64,000 nt of DNA from JAPLJM01 sp963708515 (GTDB lineage: Bacteria > Desulfobacterota > Syntrophia > Syntrophales > Fen-1087), in the NCBI GenBank assembly GCA_963708515.1, contig CAVPSX010000006.1, forward strand, positions 81,100-145,099, written 5' to 3'. This document shows, piece after piece, positions 1-8,696 of the stretch. Positions within the stretch are counted from its first letter, which is position 1; the number at the start of each line of letters is the position of its first letter. The position numbers and the translations under genes are program-made. Below the pieces are notes generated by a model. The model saw only the letters and a program-made list of their open reading frames with translations. It had not been told where the DNA came from and searched no databases.

Positions 1-566
1 AACCCATGGCGCTGCTGCAATCGAACATTTTTTTCGATTTTCGCGGCGGCTACGGAGATGTGGATCTGGCGATGCAATTACGGAGGCATCTTTTCACTTC
101 CCTTGCTGCCCGGCCGAATTTTTTCCGTTATCTTACGGAAACCTCATTAGACATGAAACCCCCCCTGGGCTTTTTCAGGAATTTTATCGTTGAGTCGAAG
201 GGGGAGCACCGCGACGCCTTTGATATCAAGAAATCCATGACGACGATCGTCAACTTTGCCAGGACCTATGCCCTGAATCACGGGATCGAAGAAACAAATA
301 CTCCGGAAAGGCTGAACCGGCTCTTCCTGATAAATGTTTTATCCAGGCAGGACTATCATGAGCTTGAACAGTCCTACAGTTTTCTGATGCAGATGCGATT
401 TGTCCGTCAGGTCACAGCCATTATGAAAGAAAATGGAAAACCGGATAATTATATCAATCCGAAGACGCTCTCGCACCTCGAACAGACCATGCTGCGGGAG
501 ATCTTCAAAAGCATCGAAAAGTATCAGGCAAAAATGAGCTTCGATTTCATCGGGGTTTCCCGCTGA
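1..566 (+). CDS. C-terminal part of a DUF294-type nucleotidyltransferase-like protein (5' truncated by window edge)
   Basis: The reading frame (codons from base 3) is open to the left edge and stops at 566, so only about 187 C-terminal residues are present. The Met at base 6 is probably internal. The text, with a FFDFRGGYGD segment, an LRRHLF helix, a conserved PPLGFF turn and a FARTYALNHGI helix, resembles the DUF294_C domain that follows CBS and nucleotidyltransferase-like modules in cyclic-nucleotide/CBS-type signalling proteins. In that family this region is helical and its substrate is unknown. The gene converges on the kinase operon that ends at 651. The family call is by recognition of sequence style; the upstream catalytic domain cannot be checked here. 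Confidence 0.7.
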   Translation, partial: PMALLQSNIFFDFRGGYGDVDLAMQLRRHLFTSLAARPNFFRYLTETSLDMKPPLGFFRNFIVESKGEHRDAFDIKKSMTTIVNFARTYALNHGIEETNTPERLNRLFLINVLSRQDYHELEQSYSFLMQMRFVRQVTAIMKENGKPDNYINPKTLSHLEQTMLREIFKSIEKYQAKMSFDFIGVSR

Positions 567-650
567 CAAAGATGGAAATTTCCCTGTCAAGAGACGAGGA
601 AGGGGTGGAGCATTATCATGCTTTGTTGCGCCCGCGCCGGGCATGCGGGG

Positions 651-1841
651 TCATGAGGGAATCGGATTCGTTGTGTTCGACACGTCAACGGTTGACCCGC
701 CTCCGGGGATCTCAAAAATGAAGGTGCTGCCGGCGCCGGCTTCGCTTTCCACCCAGATTCTCCCATGATGCGCCTCAACGGCCAGTTTGCAGAAGGCAAG
801 ACCGAGGCCGGTCGAGTATTTACGCGCGCTTTGCCGGATTTCAACCTGGCCGAATTTTTCAAAGATTTTTTCCTGGTACGCTACGGGAATGCCCGGGCCG
901 TTATCCCGGACGGAAAACAACACCCCATCCTCTTTTGGTTCGACACCAATGGAAATCGCACCATCGGCAGCCGTGAACTTGATTGCGTTGTCCAAAAGAT
1001 TGATGATGACACGCAAAAGGATATCATGATCGGCTGATACATGTTTAGCATGCTGCGAAGCATCAAACCTGATGTCGCGAAGCTCTCTCACGCCCTCCAT
1101 TTTTTCCACGGCCTCGACCATCAGATCATTCGGATTGAATTCCGTAAGGTTCAGCTTCATCTGCCTGGCTTCCAATTTGCTGACGTCGAGGAGGTTGTTG
1201 GCCATGGTCGTCAGCGTATTGACCGACAGGCGTACAGCGTTAAGTTGCCTTGCGTAAATCCCGTCCAATATGCCTTCGCTATGATCTTTCAGTAATTGCA
1301 GAGAGCTGCTGATCCCGGTAAGCAGGTTTCGCATGTCGTGAACGATCATGTGGGTCAGTTGGTCCCGCAGGTTTTCGAGTTCCTGGAGCCTCAGATAGCT
1401 GCTCCCCAGTTCCCTGTTCTTCTCTTCCAGCTCACCCTGGTAAAAGTGCAATTTCAAATGGGTGCCGACACGGGCATGGACTTCCTCCGCCTGAAACGGC
1501 TTGGTAATATAGTCAACGCCGCCTGCCTGAAATCCCTGGATCTTATCCTCCGTATCGGTCAGGGCGCTGATGAAGATGACCGGTATCATCCGGCTTCGCT
1601 CTTCGGATTTAAGGCGGCGGCATACCTCATAGCCGTCCATATCGGGCATCTTCACGTCCAGGAGAATCAGATCCGGCAATTCAACAGCTACCGTTTTCAG
1701 GGCCAGGCGTCCGCTGGAGGCGGCGCGAACACGGTATCCGTGACTTGCAAGGAGCTCGGTGATCAGCTTCAGATTTTCCGGAGTATCGTCAACGACGAGA
1801 ATCTGGAATTCATCCGTCCTTTGTGCTTTGTCATCCATCAT
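651..1841 (-). CDS. Response-regulator/histidine-kinase hybrid (REC-HisKA-HATPase)
   Basis: This 396-residue cytoplasmic protein starts with a receiver domain (residues about 14-130, phospho-acceptor Asp about 62 in LLDVKMPDMDG). A coiled linker follows, then a HisKA domain with its His near residue 167 (IVHDMRNLLTG), and a GHKL ATPase domain (N box LLDNAIKF, G1 box DNGPGIP, G2 TGLGLAF). It has no membrane segment or PAS domain, so its input must come through the receiver. That fits phosphotransfer from the upstream membrane kinase at 1856-4531. It is the last gene of a minus-strand operon and starts 15 bp after its neighbour. All catalytic boxes look intact. The physiological signal cannot be read from sequence. 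Confidence 0.93.
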   Translation of the reverse strand: MMDDKAQRTDEFQILVVDDTPENLKLITELLASHGYRVRAASSGRLALKTVAVELPDLILLDVKMPDMDGYEVCRRLKSEERSRMIPVIFISALTDTEDKIQGFQAGGVDYITKPFQAEEVHARVGTHLKLHFYQGELEEKNRELGSSYLRLQELENLRDQLTHMIVHDMRNLLTGISSSLQLLKDHSEGILDGIYARQLNAVRLSVNTLTTMANNLLDVSKLEARQMKLNLTEFNPNDLMVEAVEKMEGVRELRDIRFDASQHAKHVSADHDILLRVIINLLDNAIKFTAADGAISIGVEPKEDGVLFSVRDNGPGIPVAYQEKIFEKFGQVEIRQSARKYSTGLGLAFCKLAVEAHHGRIWVESEAGAGSTFIFEIPGGGSTVDVSNTTNPIPS

Positions 1842-1855
1842 ACGTTCTCGTCCCG

Positions 1856-4531
1856 CTAACCTATGCTCTCCAGCAGCATCAGCAGCCGGTCATACTCCAG
1901 ATTTTCCGTAAAGCCTCTCAAGACAGCGCCAAGAGGGGCATCTATGACGGCGATCTTCTCGATGACCTTTAAGGTATTAGCTGTATCCAGCCTCAATGCC
2001 GCTGCATGGAGTTCCATCAGCAGACCCTGGGGGAGCGCTTTCATTTGCTCGGGTGAGGGTTGGACCGACCGGCCGGCCGGCATCTCATCGACAGGCTCAT
2101 AGATATATTCCAGCCCGAGATGTTTTGCCATAACATCGAATATCTCGTGCTCACGGAAGGGCTTGCTCACGAAATCATCGCAGCCCGCCAACAGGATCTC
2201 TGCGCGGTCCTCGTCCAGCGTGTATGCGGTCAGCGCCACGATAACGATCGACTTGCCGGCCGCGGTGGCCTTGATACGCCGGGTAGCCTCCAGGCCGTCC
2301 ATCACCGGCATGCGGATGTCCATGAAGACGAAGTGCGGCTGAAACGCTTCACAGATCTCCACCGCATCCTTGCCGTTCGCAGCTTCCTTTACATCAAGAC
2401 CCGCCATCTGGAGAAACTTGACCAGCAGGATACGGCTTTCCTCACTGTCTTCGGCCACCAGGATGCGGGGGACGGCCTGCCCCTGCGCCAGACCGATGAC
2501 TCTTCGTGCGTGTTTTTCTTCCCGGCTGACATCGGACCTTTGCCCCTTTTTGACGGGGACTTCGAGGCGGAACGTACTGCCTTCACCCGCCCGGCTTGTC
2601 AAGGTGATGTCTCCCCCCATCAGGCGCGCGTACTCCCGGCTGATGGCGAGCCCCAGGCCGGTGCCGCTTTCGCTCCGCCTGCCGCTGGCCGTCTGCTCGA
2701 AGGTCCGGAACAGCTTGTCCTGCTCCTCTTCCGCGATGCCCACTCCCGTATCCGCGACTTCCACAGTCAGCCTCAGGTCGATCGCCGTTTGTTCCTCGAC
2801 GGCATACCGCACGGCGATGCCGCCTTGCTCGGTGAACTTGACGGCGTTTCCCATGAGGTTGATCAGGATCTGACGCAATTTGTTCTGATCGGCGACGATA
2901 TCATAGGGCAGATCACTGATTCCCGCCAGATCCAGTCGCAAGCCCTTGGCATCCGTCCTGACCTTGAACATCATCCCGAGGTCGCGCAACAGCGCCTGGA
3001 GATCGAAGGCGACGGCCTCCAGGACGATACGCTGCGCCTCGATTTTGGCTATCTCCAGCACGTTATTGATCAACGCCAGCAGATGTTCGCCGCTGCGATT
3101 GATGGTATTCAGATATTCCCGCTGTTCGGGCCGCAGCGACGCGTCTCTTTGCATCAGTTGCGAATAGCCCAGAATGGCATTCATCGGGGTGCGCAGTTCG
3201 TGGCTCATATTCGCGAGAAAGGCGCTCTTGGCCTCGTTGGCGGCCTCGGCGGCCTCCTTGGCCAGGTAGAGTTCGGCCGTGCGCTCTTTGACCAGATCTT
3301 CCAGGCGTTCCCGATGTCTTTTCAGTTCATCCTCGGCCTTTTTGCGAGAGGTGATGTCGCGGACGGATTCAATGGCGCCGACCACTTTGCCCTTGTTGTC
3401 ATAAAGAGGGGCTGCCGTGCCGAAAAAGTACAGTACGCCCCCCCCCTTCACATTCAGGACGTAGGTTTCGCCCGCAAGGGTCCCATCCGGCCTTTTTTCA
3501 ATGTGAGCATAGCGCTTTTCGAATTCTTCCTGCGGTTCCGTGACAATATCTACAAGCATCGGCCGCCTCTCGCCGTAGAAGGCCAGGGCGTACTCGTAAT
3601 TGCCCTTGCCCAGGATATCCTTCTTCTTGACGCCTGTCATGCTCTCCATGGCATGGTTCCAACCGATGATCTTCTTTTCATGATCAACGACAAGGGTGGC
3701 GTCCGGAAGAAATTCAATGATATCAAGAAGCTGCTGATGGGCGATCTGCAGCTGATCCAGCATGATATTGAACCTGTTTGCAAAAAAACCGATCTCGTCA
3801 TCGCTTCTCACATCCGCCCGGATGCTGAAATCCCCCGTTCCGTATTTTTCCAGGACTTTTACAAGGTAAGCGATCGGACGCGTAATCGACCGCGTACCGA
3901 TAAATCCCAACAATACGGCCGTGATAACCGTTATGATGCTGAGGATAAAAATGTAATTCTTGATTCGATGGGTTTGTTCTTTTGCATCATTCCATGAATC
4001 GTACATGATGATTGCCGCAATCTTGTCGTACTGGAGGAGCAGGGTGGTAAGGCGTGAGTGCAGATCGCGAAATTCATCCGCTGAATTGATGGTTGCTTCA
4101 TGATCAGCGCCTTTCGCGTCGGCGCTTCGCAAAACATTGTTCAGGCTGTCCTGGTATTGAAGAAAGATATGTTGCAATTGATCGAACACCTTTTTTTCTT
4201 CCGCTTCCAGGCTTCTGAGGTGTATGCTGCGCATATATTCATTGAGCGTCCGCAAGCCATCCTTGATAATGATGCGGATGGCCACCTTCCGGCTTTCTGT
4301 TTTTGTGGAAAGGTACTCCTCGACCAGACTGTAGACAAATCCGCTTTTGATGATAATGTCCTTGCTCAGGCTGCGTGCATCTCCCTTTTCCATGACATGT
4401 TGCGATACGAGGGTATCAATGGATTTCAGTTGGTAATAGGAGATCCCGCTGATCAAAAGCAGGATGGCCACCAGGATAAAAAATCCGCCTGCGATTTTGC
4501 TGCCTATCGATGAGGGTATGAGATGCTTCAT
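1856..4531 (-). CDS. Membrane hybrid histidine kinase (periplasmic sensor, HAMP, PAS, HisKA, HATPase, REC)
   Basis: The protein has 891 residues. A first membrane helix (about 12-33) and a second (about 190-212) bracket a helical periplasmic domain. HAMP (about 213-265), PAS/PAC (about 270-390), a coiled coil, HisKA with His near 442 (MSHELRTPMNAILG), GHKL ATPase (about 490-615) and a receiver with Asp near 737 (FMDIRMPVMDG) follow. The last 90 residues look like an Hpt-like helical bundle without an obvious phospho-His. It lies 12 bp downstream of the periplasmic binding lipoprotein at 4544-5725. A ligand-loaded binding protein signalling to this kinase is a reasonable inference. Output would pass through its receiver to the downstream REC-kinase. 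Confidence 0.93.
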   Translation of the reverse strand: MKHLIPSSIGSKIAGGFFILVAILLLISGISYYQLKSIDTLVSQHVMEKGDARSLSKDIIIKSGFVYSLVEEYLSTKTESRKVAIRIIIKDGLRTLNEYMRSIHLRSLEAEEKKVFDQLQHIFLQYQDSLNNVLRSADAKGADHEATINSADEFRDLHSRLTTLLLQYDKIAAIIMYDSWNDAKEQTHRIKNYIFILSIITVITAVLLGFIGTRSITRPIAYLVKVLEKYGTGDFSIRADVRSDDEIGFFANRFNIMLDQLQIAHQQLLDIIEFLPDATLVVDHEKKIIGWNHAMESMTGVKKKDILGKGNYEYALAFYGERRPMLVDIVTEPQEEFEKRYAHIEKRPDGTLAGETYVLNVKGGGVLYFFGTAAPLYDNKGKVVGAIESVRDITSRKKAEDELKRHRERLEDLVKERTAELYLAKEAAEAANEAKSAFLANMSHELRTPMNAILGYSQLMQRDASLRPEQREYLNTINRSGEHLLALINNVLEIAKIEAQRIVLEAVAFDLQALLRDLGMMFKVRTDAKGLRLDLAGISDLPYDIVADQNKLRQILINLMGNAVKFTEQGGIAVRYAVEEQTAIDLRLTVEVADTGVGIAEEEQDKLFRTFEQTASGRRSESGTGLGLAISREYARLMGGDITLTSRAGEGSTFRLEVPVKKGQRSDVSREEKHARRVIGLAQGQAVPRILVAEDSEESRILLVKFLQMAGLDVKEAANGKDAVEICEAFQPHFVFMDIRMPVMDGLEATRRIKATAAGKSIVIVALTAYTLDEDRAEILLAGCDDFVSKPFREHEIFDVMAKHLGLEYIYEPVDEMPAGRSVQPSPEQMKALPQGLLMELHAAALRLDTANTLKVIEKIAVIDAPLGAVLRGFTENLEYDRLLMLLESIG

Positions 4532-4543
4532 AGGATCTTCATG

Positions 4544-5725
4544 TCAGTCGGCGGAAAGGTAGCCCGTGATAACTTGCCACCTGCCGTTTTTGACCTCGCC
4601 CAATTTCAGTTGCTTGCAACCTCTGTGATCGGTCGTGGTAAATGTCACCGGTGCGGTAATGCCGCCTGTACTGTAATTGCGCATGCCCTCCAGGGCCTTC
4701 TGGATACCCGGGCCCGACAGATCATCGCCGGCCCGTCTTACCCCCTCCAGCATCACCTCCGCCGTTGCCCATCCCTGGATGTTGCGAAGGATATAGCCCT
4801 CAATATCTATTCCTTTGCGCCGGTTATATTCCATGATTTTTACGATTCCGGGGATGGCGGGATCCGTAAACTCAAAAGGGATGGCCCCGATGAACCCTTC
4901 GGACGCCTCCCCGGCAAGGGCAATCAGTTTCTCGTCGGCGCACCAGTTCAAACCGATGAATCTCGTATCGAGCCTCATTTTTTTCGCATCCTTCAATATG
5001 ACGGACGCTGCCCATGTTGTTTCCTGAAGGATTGCGAAATCAGCCTTTTTCTGCTTTATTCTCAAAAGCTGTTCTTTTGCCTCGCGCGCATCGAGGGAGA
5101 CGATCTCTTCGGCGACCACCTCTATTCCAATGGATGCTGCATAGGCCCTTCCATCCTGTATGGGCGATTTCCCGAATTCCGTATCCGAGTAGATAAAAGC
5201 CACTCTCGGTTTGGACGATCGATCCTTCCATTGATCCAGAATATATTTCAGGACGATTCGCATCTGATCCGAATAGGTGACGCCGATCAGGAAGTTGTAA
5301 GGCGCTTCGTCGATGATCCCCAGTTTTGAGGAATAGGAGGCCGACATGAAAGGGATCCTGTCTTCGGCTATCCTGGGGCGCAAATACTCCGTATCGCCCG
5401 TTCCCCAGCCGAGGATCACGTGAACCTTTTCATTGATCAGCTTTTCATAGGCAACCTTTGCACGCGGGACGAGGTACCCGTAATCCATATCGATCAGCTT
5501 CACTTTCCGCCCGTTGATGCCGCCCTTCTCATTGATGTAATCGACATATCTTCTGATGCCGTCCGCATAAGGCACGCTGATCTCATAGGTCGCCCCGCTC
5601 AAATCGAAGATCGCTCCGACTTTAATTTCGTGCAGCGGCTGCTTCCTGTCGCAGCCGGCAAACAATGCAATCGCCGCAAGCGCGATCAAGGCAGGGACAA
5701 AATGCGGTCCGTATTTACATTTCAT
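4544..5725 (-). CDS. Periplasmic binding lipoprotein, branched-chain amino acid (LivJ) ABC-type family
   Basis: This 393-residue protein has a lipoprotein signal: a hydrophobic stretch ending in the lipobox LFAGC with Cys25. The mature part is a type I periplasmic-binding fold (Peripla_BP_6) opening with IKVGAIFDLSGATYEI and a GGINGRKVKLIDMDYGY segment, typical of LivJ-like receptors. A strong ribosome site (AAGGAGG) precedes the ATG. No ABC permease or ATPase genes lie nearby; kinases sit on both sides instead. I therefore infer a sensory role, presenting a small ligand to the hybrid kinase immediately downstream, rather than transport. The ligand is unknown; amino acids or amides are usual for the family. 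Confidence 0.88.
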   Translation of the reverse strand: MKCKYGPHFVPALIALAAIALFAGCDRKQPLHEIKVGAIFDLSGATYEISVPYADGIRRYVDYINEKGGINGRKVKLIDMDYGYLVPRAKVAYEKLINEKVHVILGWGTGDTEYLRPRIAEDRIPFMSASYSSKLGIIDEAPYNFLIGVTYSDQMRIVLKYILDQWKDRSSKPRVAFIYSDTEFGKSPIQDGRAYAASIGIEVVAEEIVSLDAREAKEQLLRIKQKKADFAILQETTWAASVILKDAKKMRLDTRFIGLNWCADEKLIALAGEASEGFIGAIPFEFTDPAIPGIVKIMEYNRRKGIDIEGYILRNIQGWATAEVMLEGVRRAGDDLSGPGIQKALEGMRNYSTGGITAPVTFTTTDHRGCKQLKLGEVKNGRWQVITGYLSAD

Positions 5726-5805
5726 GGGATCCTCCTTGCTTCATTCTCGGCAGAGTGCACAATAACTCCCTTTCCATCGGCCGGCGTATATCCTTGAAGA
5801 GCTTC

Positions 5806-7971
5806 TTAGTATTTTATCCTCGCATAATATGTTTTCTGAGATGCCAGCCGGGCGTCCCTCAGCGTGGTGATTCCGGAGTTGATCAGAAGCGGGATCAGCT
5901 TCAGAAAGATTTCTCCCGTGGCAATGGCGTCGCCCAGGGCGGTGTGCCTGCCCATGATATTGACGCCCAACCGTTTACTGAGGGCTTCAAGATTATGGCT
6001 TTCCTGACCCGGATGAACGACTGCCGACAAAAGAAGCGTATCCAGGACCGGATTGATAAACCGGATCCCGGTTGTTTTTTCCTTCAACTGCAGCAATTTC
6101 ATGTCAAAGGCTGCGTTATGCGCCACCAGAATCGTCCCTTCCGCAAAGGCATGAAACAAAGGCAGCGCCTTGTCGATGGCCGGCTGTCCATCCAGCATTT
6201 CCGGACGGATACCGTGAATCCTGACGGATTCCTCCGGGACGAAACGTCTCGGGTCGATGAGCTGGTCAAACACCTCGCTTTTAAGCAGGCGGCTGTTGAC
6301 GATCCGTACGGCGCCGATGGAGATGATCTCATCGCCGCCTGTCGGGTCCAGGCCGGTGGTTTCCGTGTCAAAAACGGTGAATGTGAGGTCCGCCAGTGGA
6401 ATTTCGTCCAGATCGCGGGTCTGCCCCGGCTGATCGAACATATCGAAATCGTAGAATTCCGGACGGCTTCCCAGACGGATCGCGCTCATGGCGCCGACCT
6501 GATCCGGTTGCCGAATATGGACCGCCGGCAGAAAAAGACGCAGGTAAGACTGGCAAACCGCATCCTCCTGGCAGGAATAGCACCAGATTTGAGCGCCGTG
6601 ATGACCGAGCACCTCCCCGAGTCTCAACGGCAGGCCCGTATTGCCGGCTTTGACCTGCTGTTCTTCCCACTTTCTCAATATGTCGATTTTCATCGATTTT
6701 CCGATCCAGGAGATATCGATGACCACAAATTTTTCATCGTCGCCGATTTTACAGGTAAAATGCGTCGCGCCGGTTTCTTCCTTCAGTCGGTTCATGACGA
6801 ACAGCATGGACTGGAGAAAGGAATAACTGTCGACTCTGACCCAATGCTGCTGATCGGACGCCGAAACTTGAATGCCGATGCCGAACCGTTCCGAGAGTCT
6901 GGATTTCAGGGCATCAAACAGATTTTCAGCGGGCATCTGAACAAGGGGCCATCTGGATTTGATCCGTGCGTAATAACGGGCTGACGTGCCGTCAAGAACG
7001 GAACTGATGGTCAGGGAATCATCGTGAATGATCTTTTCGAATGTGCCTCTCTGGTCCGGTTTCATGTCCGGATAGTCAATGATGGCCTCTATCGCCGCTC
7101 TTGTGCTGGCAATGGATGTTCGGATGCTGATCATGAGGGACTGGAGCAGGTCATCGACGTGCGATTCCGATTCCATCTCATCCGTGATGTCCTTGAAAAT
7201 AAGAATGAATCCGTTTAACTGATCTTCGGTATGAAAGACCGGCGCCGCCTCGACACGCAGCAGTCGCCCTACTTTTCCGACCACGACAAAAGAGGCGGTT
7301 TCACTGGATCGCCGGTTTTTTATATTTTCAGCGATCTCATCCAGTACATGGACGATCAGGTCTTTGTCCAGGACACTGAAAACAGACCTGCCCAGCCCGA
7401 TAAAGCGGCCGGAGACCGGATCTGCGCCGTTCTCTGAGGAATCGGTTTCAAGATACGCCTTGACCTTTTTATTGTAAAAGAGGATCTGGCCCTCCGTGTT
7501 GCAGATCAATATGCCTTCCGGCAGATCCGAGAGGAACATGGCCAGCATGGTTTTATCTTCTTCAGCCCGGAATTTCGCCTGTTCAATCTTTTGATCTGTC
7601 CTGTCTTTCAAAGATTTGAATCGCTGCGCCCCTTCATTGATGATGTCGGCAAGCCGGGAAAGGTCCCTGCTCGCCTCGGTCTGAATCCGGTGATCCGGAT
7701 TGATGAACGTGATCGTCGCCTCTTCTGCCAAACGGTTGATCGGGGCGATATGATTGTTGACAAAGGCGCTCATCGCAAGCAAGAAGACCACGGCAAGGAT
7801 CATGAATGCACCCAGAAAGTATCCGGCATGCCGGCTTACCATATCGAAAAACAGGCGGTTTTCTTCAAATGCCAGGATGTTCCAGTAATATATACTGAAA
7901 CCGGCGACGAGCGCGACGGCCAACCCGGCATACATGCCGGCAGAGAGCCAGAATTTCTTTTGGGGATTCAT
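5806..7971 (-). CDS. Membrane sensor with degenerate kinase core fused to a DnaQ-like 3'-5' exonuclease domain
   Basis: This 721-residue protein has two N-terminal membrane helices (about 10-30 and 50-70), a HAMP-like linker, a PAS domain (about 140-265), a HisKA-like helical pair and a GHKL-like region. The expected phospho-His is missing (the helix reads SLMISIRTSIASTRAAIEA), and N and G boxes are not recognisable, so kinase activity is doubtful. Residues about 535-705 form a DEDDh exonuclease: Exo I FDTETTG, Exo II HNAAFDM, Exo III HTALGDA. Proteins of this type are annotated in other proteobacteria as DNA polymerase III epsilon-like. Here it is joined to a signalling operon and starts 4 bp after the receiver gene. 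The substrate (DNA, RNA or nucleotide second messenger) is unknown. Confidence 0.88.
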   Translation of the reverse strand: MNPQKKFWLSAGMYAGLAVALVAGFSIYYWNILAFEENRLFFDMVSRHAGYFLGAFMILAVVFLLAMSAFVNNHIAPINRLAEEATITFINPDHRIQTEASRDLSRLADIINEGAQRFKSLKDRTDQKIEQAKFRAEEDKTMLAMFLSDLPEGILICNTEGQILFYNKKVKAYLETDSSENGADPVSGRFIGLGRSVFSVLDKDLIVHVLDEIAENIKNRRSSETASFVVVGKVGRLLRVEAAPVFHTEDQLNGFILIFKDITDEMESESHVDDLLQSLMISIRTSIASTRAAIEAIIDYPDMKPDQRGTFEKIIHDDSLTISSVLDGTSARYYARIKSRWPLVQMPAENLFDALKSRLSERFGIGIQVSASDQQHWVRVDSYSFLQSMLFVMNRLKEETGATHFTCKIGDDEKFVVIDISWIGKSMKIDILRKWEEQQVKAGNTGLPLRLGEVLGHHGAQIWCYSCQEDAVCQSYLRLFLPAVHIRQPDQVGAMSAIRLGSRPEFYDFDMFDQPGQTRDLDEIPLADLTFTVFDTETTGLDPTGGDEIISIGAVRIVNSRLLKSEVFDQLIDPRRFVPEESVRIHGIRPEMLDGQPAIDKALPLFHAFAEGTILVAHNAAFDMKLLQLKEKTTGIRFINPVLDTLLLSAVVHPGQESHNLEALSKRLGVNIMGRHTALGDAIATGEIFLKLIPLLINSGITTLRDARLASQKTYYARIKY

Positions 7972-7975
7972 TTAT

Positions 7976-8344
7976 TTAGTCGTTCAGCAAGTCTCTGACT
8001 CTTTTTACGACGTCCGCATTTGAAAAGGGTTTCGTGATGTACGCATCGCCGCCGATCGCCATGCCTTTTGCAATATCCATATCCCTGCCCATGGCGGACA
8101 GAAAAATGATTTTTGTGTGCTGCTGTTCGGGGATATTTCGAACCGCCTGACACACTTCGAATCCGTCTATTCCCGGAAGCGTGATGTCCAGAAGGATCAG
8201 ATCCGGAATAAAGGAAAGGATGGATGCCATCGCATCTTCTCCCGTAGAAGCAACGGATACCCGATATCCGTTCCGTTCCATTAAAAATTGCAGCGGAACG
8301 ACAATATTCGGTTCATCTTCTACAATCAGAATTTTATGCGGCAT
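7976..8344 (-). CDS. Single-domain response regulator (receiver only)
   Basis: This 122-residue receiver has the acidic pair EDEP near its N-terminus, phospho-acceptor Asp in DLILLDITLPGIDG, a conserved Thr/Ser switch in IIFLSA and Lys in ITKPFSN. There is no output domain. I chose the ATG at 8344 because it begins the receiver fold directly and has an AGAGG ribosome site; a longer in-frame start at 8404 would add 20 non-conserved residues that overlap the structured leader. It is the first gene of the operon that continues through the exonuclease sensor to the two kinases, so it probably shuttles phosphate among them. Confidence 0.9.
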   Translation of the reverse strand: MPHKILIVEDEPNIVVPLQFLMERNGYRVSVASTGEDAMASILSFIPDLILLDITLPGIDGFEVCQAVRNIPEQQHTKIIFLSAMGRDMDIAKGMAIGGDAYITKPFSNADVVKRVRDLLND

Positions 8345-8397
8345 GGTTTGCCTCTTCATTACGAGCCATGTGCGGGTCCAAAAAAGGATGAGAATCA

Positions 8398-8440
8398 CCC
8401 CCACTCTGCCCTCTCGGGCGGAAGGGACAAGTAGTGGGGG
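8398..8440 (-). promoter_or_regulatory. Stem-loop in the 5' leader of the signalling operon
   Basis: In the minus-strand transcript an 8-bp outer stem (CCCCCACU with AGUGGGGG, arms 8433-8440 and 8398-8405) encloses a second pairing of CCCU with AGGG. It lies between the promoter (8464-8492) and the start codon at 8344, inside a leader of about 113 nt. No known riboswitch class is recognised. Confidence 0.55.
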
Positions 8441-8463
8441 GAATTTTCATCTAAGTGGGCAAA

Positions 8464-8492
8464 ATTATAGGAGGTGTATTGTCGATTGTCAA
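8464..8492 (-). promoter_or_regulatory. Consensus sigma-70 promoter of the signalling operon
   Basis: Read on the minus strand, TTGACA (8492-8487), a 17-bp spacer and TATAAT (8469-8464) match the housekeeping promoter consensus at every position. Transcription would begin near 8457. The interval 8493-8696 upstream contains no gene that I can see. Confidence 0.8.
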
Positions 8493-8696
8493 TGTAATTC
8501 TGGGTCGAGGCAATACATCCTGTTGCGGGTGTGTTGGCCGTGTGTACCGGGTGCTTTAAGGCGGTTTATTCCTGGGGGGTTTACTTCCTCAAGGCGACGC
8601 AGGCCCTGCCGGTTTTTTCTGGAAGTAAAGAAAGAGGCATGGCCGGACAGAGATGCCGCGACGATTTGCAGAGACTGGGGCGAATGATATCGATGG

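Noticed and set aside
2060..3997. A 645-codon plus-strand open frame
   Set aside because: It lies antisense inside the hybrid kinase gene, whose domains are unambiguous; the plus-strand text is low-information and has no family resemblance.
5665..6984. A 439-codon plus-strand frame
   Set aside because: It is a shadow of the exonuclease sensor gene; no ribosome site or domain.
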